DNA of 14,554 bases. Origin: JANMEB01 sp041740495. GTDB lineage: Bacteria; Planctomycetota; Planctomycetia; Pirellulales; Pirellulaceae. Made by a program: the position numbers and the translations under genes. Shown here one piece after another: positions 5,231 to 12,199 of the stretch. The number at the start of each line of letters is the position of its first letter. The first letter of the stretch is position 1. The DNA lies in assembly GCA_041740495.1 (NCBI GenBank), contig JBGSLW010000154.1:1-14554 (forward strand), in the 5' to 3' direction. The notes under the pieces are model-generated. The model was not told where the DNA came from, did no database searches, and was given only the letters and a program-made list of their open reading frames with translations.

Positions 5231-5263
5231 ACGCGCGGCGCACCGCCAACCCGCGACCAGTCG

Positions 5264-5321
5264 GAACAGGAGGAAACGGAGGCAACGGAGAAGGCTCTGT
5301 TACCTCCGTGGTCTCCTATTC
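5264..5321 (+). repeat. Palindromic intergenic repeat (GAACAGGAGG type)
   Basis: The left arm, GAACAGGAGGAAACGGAG at 5264-5281, is matched by the complement of the right arm (GAATAGGAGACCACGGAGG), giving an imperfect stem of over 20 pairs. A related hybrid of the two arms lies at 6704-6731. It sits just after a cassette gene and could end transcription from either side, though no T run is present. Confidence 0.7.
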
Positions 5322-5439
5322 AAAAATAGGCCGGCGGTTGATGATGAGAATTGTGCCGCCGAGCCACCGGAGAAGTCGGAGACGTTGAGGCGTACCGTAG
5401 CTCACGACGACTTCAATCCAATTTTCGGTCCGGTCAGAA

Positions 5440-5658
5440 CTCCCCGCTGAAGAACTTGGATCGACCGAGGGCATTGGACATGTTGCGTCTGCTGGTTGAG
5501 AGAAAATAGAAACCTCGACCAGCAACCTTGCTTGTCGCGGTTCTCCGCCGCTAGAATAGAGGCGTTCCCACGCGCGGGACCAGCGGCCTACTTGAACCAG
5601 GGGACGCATCGAAGTCGCGGTTGGTGCGCCGTTTGAGGCGGAATCCTTTTCGACGATA
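5440..5658 (+). repeat. About 220-base dispersed repeat, copy B
   Basis: This aligns with copy A (1385-1605). On the - strand its first part encodes MSNALGRSKFFSGEF and a stop, the same start as the putative recombinase remnant in copy A, so an IS91-like end is present without the rest of the element. The GGTTGAG hairpin (from 5494), the GCCGCTAGAATA and AGCGGC boxes and the attC-like left arm follow in the same order. Confidence 0.75.
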
Positions 5659-5682
5659 AGTCGATGATCCTGTGCGTTATCC
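5591..5682 (+). other. attC-like site preceding the lipoprotein gene
   Basis: The left box is CTTGAAC (5591-5597) and the right box GTTATCC (5676-5682). The left arm AACCAGGGGACGCATCGAAGT aligns with the complement of the right arm, AACGCACAGGATCATCGACTT. The central portion is about 30 bases. The gene ATG is 15 bases after the core. This is the last site I can place; none is clear after the lipoprotein gene. Confidence 0.55.
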
Positions 5683-5697
5683 ACACTTGTAGAAATC

Positions 5698-6519
5698 ATG
5701 GGATTTTTCTCCAGTCTTCTCAGGACTACCGTCATCTTGCTGACGTCCGGGTTGATCGCCTCCTGTGCGGTGGAGGCACATCGTGAAGCTGAGAAGTCCG
5801 ATGATCCCACGGTGGTTCGGATGATCAATTTCATGGTTCCGCAGGGACACGAGACTGCGTGGTCTGCGGCCTGCCGCCGCCTGTCGGAAGCGGCGACGGA
5901 GTTGCACGTTGACGCCAACTGGCTCATTCACCGGGTAGACGACCAACAGTACTACCTGGTAACGTTCGGGAGTCGCTTGGAATTCCAAGATCCGGAGTCC
6001 ATTGTCCAGGGCTTTTTGCGGCACGATGTCACTGTCCTCAAGGACGCATTCAAGCAGCTCCAAGAAGTGCCCTACGAAGTGACCTCGGACGAGGTGTGGG
6101 AACAGGTAAGCGCGTGGAGCACGACTTCCGAGATGAACTCATTGACGCATCCAGGAGTTGACCTTCGATCCTATCGGGTGGGCTCAGGGCAACTCAGCAT
6201 CGCGGATTCTGTATTGACCGAGATGGCAGCACTGCTGACCCGGGAACACTATCCGTATCCAACCGAAGGTTTTCGCATCGAGCTTGACGCAGGCCTATTC
6301 GTTCACGTCATTTCGTTTTTTGGAGTGCGGGACGACTACCACGCGCTGGGCCGACCGGCAGCTTTTCTGGCTGCCCGTGGCCATAAGGAAGAGTGGCTGA
6401 AGCTCGTGGAACGTCTGGACGCCGTCACACATGAGGAGCGTCGAACTGAATCCAGGTACGTACATGAGCTGAGCTATGATCCCTGGCTCTCTGAGGAGTC
6501 GGCCGAGAGCGGTGGATAA
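5698..6519 (+). CDS. Predicted lipoprotein with two alpha/beta-barrel-like repeats, unknown function
   Basis: A 273-residue protein starting with a lipoprotein signal: MGFFSSLLRTTVILLTSGLIASC, with IASC at 20-23 as lipobox and Cys23 as the lipidated residue, so it is probably anchored in a membrane facing the periplasm. The mature part seems to hold two units of similar size, about residues 40-130 and 160-262. Each has a long helix after the first strand and an edge strand with aromatic residues (QQYYLVTF; FVHVISFFG), suggestive of tandem ferredoxin-like folds such as antibiotic-biosynthesis-monooxygenase domains. That fold call is inference; no catalytic motif is evident. It follows an attC-like site, so it may be the last cassette, though it is larger than the others. 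Confidence 0.75.
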   Translation: MGFFSSLLRTTVILLTSGLIASCAVEAHREAEKSDDPTVVRMINFMVPQGHETAWSAACRRLSEAATELHVDANWLIHRVDDQQYYLVTFGSRLEFQDPESIVQGFLRHDVTVLKDAFKQLQEVPYEVTSDEVWEQVSAWSTTSEMNSLTHPGVDLRSYRVGSGQLSIADSVLTEMAALLTREHYPYPTEGFRIELDAGLFVHVISFFGVRDDYHALGRPAAFLAARGHKEEWLKLVERLDAVTHEERRTESRYVHELSYDPWLSEESAESGG

Positions 6520-6568
6520 CAGCCGGTTGCAACGGACGATCAGCCATGCAGCCCGCCGCTGCCTCAGA

Positions 6569-6636
6569 GCGGATTCTCTAGGGAAACGGTTGCTGGGAGT
6601 CGGTCGACGCGGTGCTAGGCTGGGCGCGAATGCGTC
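6569..6636 (+). repeat. 68-base dispersed repeat, copy 2
   Basis: This is an ungapped match to 888-955 in the same orientation. It lies 50 bases after the lipoprotein stop, in a gene-free stretch. Upstream of it GGTTGCAACGG (about 6523-6533) contains the 8-base palindrome GTTGCAAC. Confidence 0.7.
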
Positions 6637-6703
6637 CGCAATAAGTGGAAGAGATCGTGCGGCGCGTAGGACGGGTGGCTCAAGGCCAACCAAAGGCTAG
6701 TTT

Positions 6704-6731
6704 GAACAGGAGGCGACGGAGACCACGTAGA
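6704..6731 (+). repeat. Partial copy of the GAACAGGAGG palindrome
   Basis: GAACAGGAGGCGACGGAG matches the left arm of the repeat at 5264-5321, and the overlapping GGAGACCACG matches the complement of its right arm. It appears to be a collapsed single arm. Confidence 0.55.
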
Positions 6732-6781
6732 ATACCAGCGGTCGCCACCTGATGGTCTTCGCAACTAGGGAAGATCACCAC

Positions 6782-6811
6782 GTTGGACACGGTAAAGTTG
6801 GACACCGTAAA
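6782..6811 (+). repeat. 15-base tandem repeat upstream of the GNAT gene
   Basis: GTTGGACACGGTAAA (6782-6796) is followed directly by GTTGGACACCGTAAA (6797-6811), differing at one base. It lies 34-63 bases before the chosen GNAT start and could be a repeated operator or a neutral duplication. Confidence 0.85.
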
Positions 6812-6844
6812 GCAGGAGACGATGATGGGAAGTACGAGGCGACG

Positions 6845-7327
6845 ATGGTGTTGACGACGAGCCGACTGGAGCTGACTTTGCAAACGCCGGCCGAGGTTCT
6901 GGCGTGGGTGGAGACGTTGCCGTCTGAAGTTCGAGTCGAGATCTCGCCGGACTGGCTGGCTCGCGTCCGGAGTGCGCGCGGCCCGGATCCTTGGTCGTGT
7001 CTGTTTCAAATTCGGTTGCGAGATGGTGATGAGGCGGGGACCCAGGTCGGGAGCTGTGGATATAAGGGTCCGCCGGACGACGACGGCATGGTCGAGATTG
7101 CCTACGGGATCGACGAGCCTTTTCGCGGCCAAGGATTCGCCACCGAGGCGGCTGCCGCGTTGGTCGAGTTCGCGTTGGGGCGTGCCGAGGTTCGCACCGT
7201 GCGGGCCAACACCAAAGGGGGCAACCTGGCGTCCGAGCGAACCCTGGTCAAGTGCGGGTTCACACTCCGCGGCGAGTTTCAGGATCCGGAAGATGGCGCC
7301 GTGAATCGGTGGGAGATTGGCGCGTGA
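6845..7327 (+). CDS. GNAT-family N-acetyltransferase (RimJ/RimL-like)
   Basis: A 160-residue enzyme of the Acetyltransf_3 type. It begins with the usual TSRLELT strand and carries the acetyl-CoA pyrophosphate loop RGQGFATEA at residues 94-102, followed by the helix AALVEFAL and the conserved N.AS.R...K.GF (N127-F139). These enzymes transfer acetyl from acetyl-CoA to an amine, often a protein N-terminus or small molecule; the acceptor is not predictable. I chose ATG 6845 because homologous sequence begins there and GAGG lies 6 bases upstream; the in-frame extension to 6752 runs through the 15-base tandem repeat and looks non-coding. The stop overlaps the start of the channel gene by 4 bases (GTGA). 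Confidence 0.9.
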   Translation: MVLTTSRLELTLQTPAEVLAWVETLPSEVRVEISPDWLARVRSARGPDPWSCLFQIRLRDGDEAGTQVGSCGYKGPPDDDGMVEIAYGIDEPFRGQGFATEAAAALVEFALGRAEVRTVRANTKGGNLASERTLVKCGFTLRGEFQDPEDGAVNRWEIGA

Positions 7328-8145
7328 ATTTCCATTTGCTTCGCCGCTTACACGATCAGCGGTTGATCGTGGTGCTGGTATCGTTGGTCGCTTTGCTTTT
7401 GGCCCATCCGGTGTTTGAGTCGTGGAAAGGCGCGCGGATCTATTACCACGTCTTCTTCGACGCCGTGTTGCTGGCATCGCTGTTCGCCGTCTGTCGTTCG
7501 CGAATTGCTTTAGTGATTGCCACGATCGTGGGGCTGCCTGCGTTCGTCTTGTTCTGGGCGTCGGAGATTCCCGGATTCGAGCGGATCATGAGTCGAGATC
7601 TATTCGATGGGGGGCGTTATTTCCTGATGGCGGTATTCCTTTCGATCATCGGATTGTTGATTCTGTGGTACGTGATGCGCAGCGAACGGATCACGGTCAA
7701 CATTTTGTGCGGGGCGGTCAGTGTGTATTTGCTGATGGGCCTGATCGGTGGAATGTTGTATTCCGGATTGGATCGGATCGATTTCCATTCGTTTCAGTTC
7801 GCGAACGTTTTGAAACGAGACTCGCAAGGGCAGCCGATCGATTGGTACCAGCGATCGAGTCTCCTGCTGTACTACAGCTTTGTGACTCAATCGACGGTTG
7901 GTTTTGGGGACATCGCGCCGATCACGGCGTCGGCTCGGACGCTGAGCGCGATCCAAGCGGTTTTGGGGCAGATGTACTTGGCCGTCTTGATTGCGCGGTT
8001 GGTGGGCTTGCACATCGCGGTGAACACCTATAATCGCCAGTTGAGCCTGGCGGGGCCGCAGCCTGGTCCTGTAGTGGAAACCGGGCCGATGGAACCGCTG
8101 CGGCCGCACGCTTCCGAGGGGGGGCTTTCGGCGCCGACGGAGTAG
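7324..8145 (+). CDS. Potassium-channel-like membrane protein (Ion_trans_2)
   Basis: A 273-residue protein with about five hydrophobic segments (residues 14-31, 42-57, 61-80, 99-118, 124-147), then a pore helix (SSLLLYYSFVTQS) leading into the selectivity filter TVGFGD at 191-196, and a last helix at about 202-225. TVGFGD is a close variant of the K+ filter TVGYGD. The layout resembles 2TM-pore channels with four extra N-terminal helices and no recognisable cytoplasmic ligand domain; the C-terminal 45 residues are Pro- and Gly-rich. The GTG start overlaps the GNAT stop (GTGA) and no ATG is near, so it is probably translated by coupling. A K+-selective role in membrane potential is inferred from the filter. 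Confidence 0.88.
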   Translation: MNFHLLRRLHDQRLIVVLVSLVALLLAHPVFESWKGARIYYHVFFDAVLLASLFAVCRSRIALVIATIVGLPAFVLFWASEIPGFERIMSRDLFDGGRYFLMAVFLSIIGLLILWYVMRSERITVNILCGAVSVYLLMGLIGGMLYSGLDRIDFHSFQFANVLKRDSQGQPIDWYQRSSLLLYYSFVTQSTVGFGDIAPITASARTLSAIQAVLGQMYLAVLIARLVGLHIAVNTYNRQLSLAGPQPGPVVETGPMEPLRPHASEGGLSAPTE

Positions 8146-8162
8146 TTGCGCTGTGAGGCGGT

Positions 8163-8192
8163 TTGCTTAGTGCGGGTCGAATCGGCTAATCT
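8163..8192 (+). promoter_or_regulatory. Weak candidate promoter of the ast-type operon
   Basis: TTGCTT (8163-8168) and TAATCT (8187-8192) are 18 bases apart in the only sizeable gap (89 bases) before the operon. A perfect 10-base palindrome CCCGCGCGGG at 8213-8222 lies between it and the first gene and could be an operator. Both are consensus-based guesses. Confidence 0.3.
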
Positions 8193-8234
8193 ATACGAAT
8201 TCTGGGGGGTGGCCCGCGCGGGTCAGACGGTGGA

Positions 8235-9674
8235 ATGTGTTCACGGGATGGGGAGACTAGGGCGGTGGAAGCTGCGACGGAATTAATCCCTTTGTTTGCT
8301 GAGAAGTTGGCGGCCGATCCGCGGGTTGCCGAAGCCAAGAAGTTGCTGGTGGCCGCGGTGCGCGAGCACGCGGCGGGCGTCTGCGAGATTCGGCCGGCGG
8401 ATCCGGCCCGCGAGGCGCGCTATCGGGCAACGCTGGAATCCTTTGGACAATTGCGAGGGGGGAACCTGTACTTTCCGTACTTATCGAGCGGATTGGGGAA
8501 CGGCCCGTTTGTCGAGTTGGCGGATGGAAGCGTGAAGCTCGATTTCATCACCGGGATCGGCGTGCATGGTTTTGGGCACAGCGATCTCCGGTTGGTGGAA
8601 ACGGGGATCGACGCCGCGATCGGCGATACGGTGATGCAGGGGAACTTGCAACAGGGGAGTGAGACTCACGACTTTGTCCGCTACCTGGTCTCGCTGGCCG
8701 GCGAGAGCGGCGCGGCGTTGCAGCATTGTTTTGTGTCGTCCAGTGGGGCGATGGCCAACGAGAATGCGCTCAAGATCGCCTTTCAAAAGAACGCGCCGGC
8801 GTCGCGGGTCTTGGCGTTCGAGCATTGTTTTGCCGGTCGATCGTTGGCGTTGGCAGCGGTCACGGACAAGGCCTCGTATCGCGTCGGCATCCCCAGCGTG
8901 TTGGACGTCGACTTGTTGCCGTTTTACGACGAGCAAGATCCTGGGGGCAGCACGCACGCGGCGGTCAAGGCAATGAAGCACCACTTGGCGCGGTTTCCCA
9001 AGTTGCATGCCTGTCTCTGGTTGGAACTGGTGCAAGGGGAGGGTGGCTATTACGTCGGCAGCCCCAGCTTTTTCCGGGCATTGATGCAACTCGCGCGCGA
9101 GCATCACATCGCGAACATCGTCGACGAGGTGCAGTCGTTTGGTCGGACGACGCGTCCGTTTGCCTTCCAGCATTTTGGCTTGGATGACCTGGTCGACATC
9201 GTCACGATTGGGAAGATCACTCAGGCTTGCGCGACTTTGTATGGCGCGGAGTACCGGCCCCAGGCTGGTTTGATCAGTCAGACGTTTACCTCCAGCAGTT
9301 TTGCGTTGCTGGCTGGCCAAACGATTTTGCGAGGGCTGGTCGAGGGGGGGCATTTTGGCGCGGCGGGGCGCAATCAGCAGATATTCGAGCGGTTTGTGCA
9401 ACAATTCCGCGAGATTGCGGACGAGACCAAGGGCTACCTCCGCGGGCCGTTTGGCGTGGGCGGGATGATTGCGTTTACGCCGGGGGATGGTCGGCTGGAT
9501 ACGGCCAAAGAGTTCGTGAACCGGCTCTACGCGGCGGGGGTCATGTCGTTTACAGCGGGCGCCAATCCGGCGCGCGTTCGCTTTCTGGCGCCGCTGGGTT
9601 GCACCGAGATGGAGCATATCGATTTGGCGTGCGGGGTCGTCCGCGAAGTGGCACTCGGGCTTTGCCGGGGCTAA
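8235..9674 (+). CDS. Class III PLP-dependent aminotransferase, probable succinylornithine transaminase
   Basis: A 479-residue fold-type I aminotransferase. Visible landmarks are SSSGAMANENALK (PLP phosphate-binding turn), the cofactor-aspartate motif VDEVQSFGRT with Asp297, and the Schiff-base lysine Lys327 in TIGKITQACATLYG. In the arginine succinyltransferase pathway the third step converts succinylornithine plus 2-oxoglutarate to succinylglutamate semialdehyde plus glutamate. Its place 6 bases before astA and in one operon with astD argues for that role. It is about 70 residues longer than classical AstC/ArgD and diverges from them (no GGG.P.GA after the lysine), so I give no gene symbol; a related omega-aminotransferase acting on ornithine or lysine is the alternative. 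ATG 8235 is taken, but GTG 8265 has a better purine-rich sequence upstream (GGGGAG). Confidence 0.85.
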   Translation: MCSRDGETRAVEAATELIPLFAEKLAADPRVAEAKKLLVAAVREHAAGVCEIRPADPAREARYRATLESFGQLRGGNLYFPYLSSGLGNGPFVELADGSVKLDFITGIGVHGFGHSDLRLVETGIDAAIGDTVMQGNLQQGSETHDFVRYLVSLAGESGAALQHCFVSSSGAMANENALKIAFQKNAPASRVLAFEHCFAGRSLALAAVTDKASYRVGIPSVLDVDLLPFYDEQDPGGSTHAAVKAMKHHLARFPKLHACLWLELVQGEGGYYVGSPSFFRALMQLAREHHIANIVDEVQSFGRTTRPFAFQHFGLDDLVDIVTIGKITQACATLYGAEYRPQAGLISQTFTSSSFALLAGQTILRGLVEGGHFGAAGRNQQIFERFVQQFREIADETKGYLRGPFGVGGMIAFTPGDGRLDTAKEFVNRLYAAGVMSFTAGANPARVRFLAPLGCTEMEHIDLACGVVREVALGLCRG

Positions 9675-9680
9675 AGTCGT

Positions 9681-10703
9681 ATGCACGTCGTTCGTCCTGT
9701 CCGCGCAGAGGACTTCGAGCAGCTCTTTCATTTGATAGGGCAGGCGGAATATGGTCTGACGACGCTCCAGGTTTCCCGAGACTTATTGGAGGAGCGGATC
9801 CGATCGAGTTTGCGGTCGTTTGCGGAACGAAAGACGAACAAACCGGGGGGGGAGCCCTATGTCTTTGTGCTGGAGGACTTGAGCGATGGCGCGATCATGG
9901 GCACGAGCGCCATCTACAGCAAAGTCGGCGGATACGAGCCGTTTTATTCTTACGAGATCAAGAAGTCGGTCCACGAGTCGAAACAACTTGGGATTCGAAA
10001 AGAGATCGACGTCTTGCACCTGAAGAAGGAGCACAACGGCCCGACGGAAATCGGCAGTTTGTTTCTGGCCCCGGAACAATGGGGAGCGGGCCGAGGCCGG
10101 TTACTGTCGATGTCGCGGTTTCTGTTCATGGCCGAATTCCCCCAGCGATTCGACCGGAACACCATCGCGGAGATGCGGGGGATTGTGAACGCCGATGGGC
10201 ACTCGCCGGTGTGGGACGCCATCGGAGCGCATTTTTTTCAAGTCGAATTTCCCAAAGCCGAGACGCTGACCAACGAATCGAAGTCGATCATCGCCGACTT
10301 GATGCCCGAACATCCGATTTACATTCCGCTGTTGCCGTACGAAGCCCAGCAGGCGATCGGCAAAGTCCACCAGCACACCGAACCGGCGTTGGCGATGTTG
10401 CTGAAAGAGGGTTTTCAATACTCGGGGATGGTCGACATTTTTGATGGTGGGGCGACCGTGATCTGTGCGACTGCCGCGATTCGAACGGTTCGCGAGAGCC
10501 AAGCGGGAGTGGTCCATCAGATTGTCCCGCACCTGGCGGCCTCCGAGCAGTTGGTGTCCAACGGGCTGCTGGATTTCCGAGTCTGTTTGGGGCGAATCCA
10601 TTGGGATGGTGGGAACGCTACGCTCGACGAAGTCACCGCGCTGCGGTTGGAGGTCAAGTCGGGAGATCGCGTGCGGTCCAGCCGCATCAAACCGTACGCA
10701 TGA
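9681..10703 (+). CDS. astA: Arginine N-succinyltransferase
   Basis: A 340-residue protein, the usual length for AstA. It transfers succinyl from succinyl-CoA to the alpha-amino group of arginine, the committed step of ammonia-producing arginine catabolism in the cytoplasm. Recognisable AstA features are the start VVRPVRAEDFEQLFHLIGQA, G.TTL at residues 25-29, Y.FVLED...G.I.GTSAI (about 60-77), LHL..EHNGPTEIGSLFL (about 112-130), the RGRLLS.SRF segment, AEMRG.....G.SPVWDA (163-178), IY..LLP.EAQ..IG.VH, and the FDGGATV stretch around 255. The fold is a GNAT relative. It follows the aminotransferase by 6 bases and precedes astD by 7, a tight operon. AstA as such is well supported; preference for ornithine over arginine cannot be excluded. 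Confidence 0.93.
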   Translation: MHVVRPVRAEDFEQLFHLIGQAEYGLTTLQVSRDLLEERIRSSLRSFAERKTNKPGGEPYVFVLEDLSDGAIMGTSAIYSKVGGYEPFYSYEIKKSVHESKQLGIRKEIDVLHLKKEHNGPTEIGSLFLAPEQWGAGRGRLLSMSRFLFMAEFPQRFDRNTIAEMRGIVNADGHSPVWDAIGAHFFQVEFPKAETLTNESKSIIADLMPEHPIYIPLLPYEAQQAIGKVHQHTEPALAMLLKEGFQYSGMVDIFDGGATVICATAAIRTVRESQAGVVHQIVPHLAASEQLVSNGLLDFRVCLGRIHWDGGNATLDEVTALRLEVKSGDRVRSSRIKPYA

Positions 10704-10710
10704 GAGGACC

Positions 10711-12189
10711 ATGAACAACGACGCCAGCTTGTATATCAACGGGGAGTGGGTTGCGGCCAGCGGCCCGACGTTTCAGTCGACGAATCCTGCCGACGAATCG
10801 GTTGTGTGGCATGGTCGAGCAGCCGAGGGCGACGACGTTCGCGAGGCCACGTTGGCCGCGCGGCGGGCGTTCCCCGCCTGGAGCTTGTCGCCGCTGGAGC
10901 AGCGGATCGAGGCGGTTCGCCGTTTTGGCGCCTTGGTGAAACAAGGTGGGGATGAATTGGCGCTGGTGATCAGTCGTGAAGTCGGCAAACCGTTCTGGGA
11001 GTCGAAGACCGAAGTTGCAGCGGTGGTCGGCAAAGTCGAGTTGGCGATCGAGGCACTTCGGGAGCGGCGCGACACCACGCGTATTCCGCTGGGCGACCAG
11101 ACCGCGGTGACTCGGTACATGCCCGTTGGAGTCGCGGCGGTGTTGGGCCCGTTCAATTTTCCTGCTCACTTGCCGAACGGGCATATCGTGCCGGCGTTGT
11201 TGGCGGGCAACACCGTGGTGTTTAAACCGAGCGAGGTTGCCCCGGCGGTGGGTGCTTGGCTGGTGAACGCCTGGCACGATTCGGGGCTGCCGGCGGGTGT
11301 TGTGAATCTGGTGCAGGGGGGGCGATCGACAGGCCAGGCGTTGTCGCAGGATCCAGAGCTGGACGGGTTGTTTTTCACCGGCAGCAGCGCCGCAGGTCGA
11401 GCCCTCCATCGCCAATTCGGAGAGTGGCCGCAAAAAATTCTGGCTCTGGAAATGGGTGGGAACAATCCCCTGGTGGTGTATCGCACGGGGAACCCTGCCG
11501 CCGCGGCGTACCATACGGTGCTGTCGGCGTTTCTGACGGCGGGACAGCGATGCACCTGCGCACGGCGGTTGATCGTCGTGGCAGACGAACGGACGGATCG
11601 ATTTATCGAGCAGCTGATTGGATGGATGGGACGACTTCGCGTCGGGTTTCACACCGATTCGCCGGAGCCGTTTATGGGGCCAGTGATATCCGCGGAGCAG
11701 GGAGATCGACTGTTGGCGGCCCAGGCGGAAATGGCGGCGGTGGGGGGGCGGCCGCTGGTTTCGATGCAACCCTTGCGAAATTGCCGCGCGTTGCTGTCGC
11801 CAGGACTCATCGACATGACGGACGTCCAACGGCCGACCGACCAGGAACATTTTGGTCCGCTGTTACAGCTGTATCGCGCGGCGGACATCGATGCGGCGAT
11901 CGCAACGGCCAATGCCACCTCGTACGGCCTGGCCGCGGGGTTGCTTTCCGATGAGGCGGACGCCTTCGAGTATTTTGTGGCGCGGATCCGAGCCGGCGTG
12001 GTCAACTGGAATCGGCAGACGACCGGCGCGAGCGGCAAGCTGCCGTTCGGCGGGTGCGGCTTGAGCGGCAATTACCGACCGAGCGGATATTTTGCTGCGG
12101 ACTATTGCGCCTATCCGATCGCCTCGCTGCAGGCGGAGTCCTTGGATCTGCCCGCCACACTCATGACCGGGATCGATCCCGGCGCCTGA
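10711..12189 (+). CDS. astD: N-succinylglutamate 5-semialdehyde dehydrogenase
   Basis: A 492-residue aldehyde dehydrogenase that oxidises succinylglutamate semialdehyde to succinylglutamate with NAD, the fourth step of the pathway. The catalytic Cys281 lies in TAGQRCTCARR and the general base Glu247 in LALEMGGNNPL. The NAD-binding signature is GPFNFPAHLPNGHIVPALLAG...FKPSE, with FFTGSS further on. The LYINGEWV start and the GQRCTCARR active site are typical of AstD as opposed to other aldehyde dehydrogenases. The start is preceded by GAGAGG with proper spacing. The stop is only 10 bases from the end of the convergent gene on the - strand, with no hairpin between. astB and astE, needed to finish the pathway, are not downstream here and must be elsewhere or absent. 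Confidence 0.93.
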   Translation: MNNDASLYINGEWVAASGPTFQSTNPADESVVWHGRAAEGDDVREATLAARRAFPAWSLSPLEQRIEAVRRFGALVKQGGDELALVISREVGKPFWESKTEVAAVVGKVELAIEALRERRDTTRIPLGDQTAVTRYMPVGVAAVLGPFNFPAHLPNGHIVPALLAGNTVVFKPSEVAPAVGAWLVNAWHDSGLPAGVVNLVQGGRSTGQALSQDPELDGLFFTGSSAAGRALHRQFGEWPQKILALEMGGNNPLVVYRTGNPAAAAYHTVLSAFLTAGQRCTCARRLIVVADERTDRFIEQLIGWMGRLRVGFHTDSPEPFMGPVISAEQGDRLLAAQAEMAAVGGRPLVSMQPLRNCRALLSPGLIDMTDVQRPTDQEHFGPLLQLYRAADIDAAIATANATSYGLAAGLLSDEADAFEYFVARIRAGVVNWNRQTTGASGKLPFGGCGLSGNYRPSGYFAADYCAYPIASLQAESLDLPATLMTGIDPGA

Positions 12190-12199
12190 ATCAGCGGAC

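Noticed and set aside
1..5700. CRISPR array
   Set aside because: Repeats are long, diverged, unevenly spaced and interleaved with genes; there are no regular short repeats with equal spacers.
8481..9731. Long - strand open frame of 416 codons opposite the aminotransferase
   Set aside because: It is entirely antisense to a gene with intact PLP motifs; Arg/His/Gln-rich composition is typical of antisense frames in GC-rich DNA.
10687..11850. Long - strand open frame of 387 codons opposite astD
   Set aside because: Same reason: antisense to a fully recognisable aldehyde dehydrogenase, with no domain of its own.
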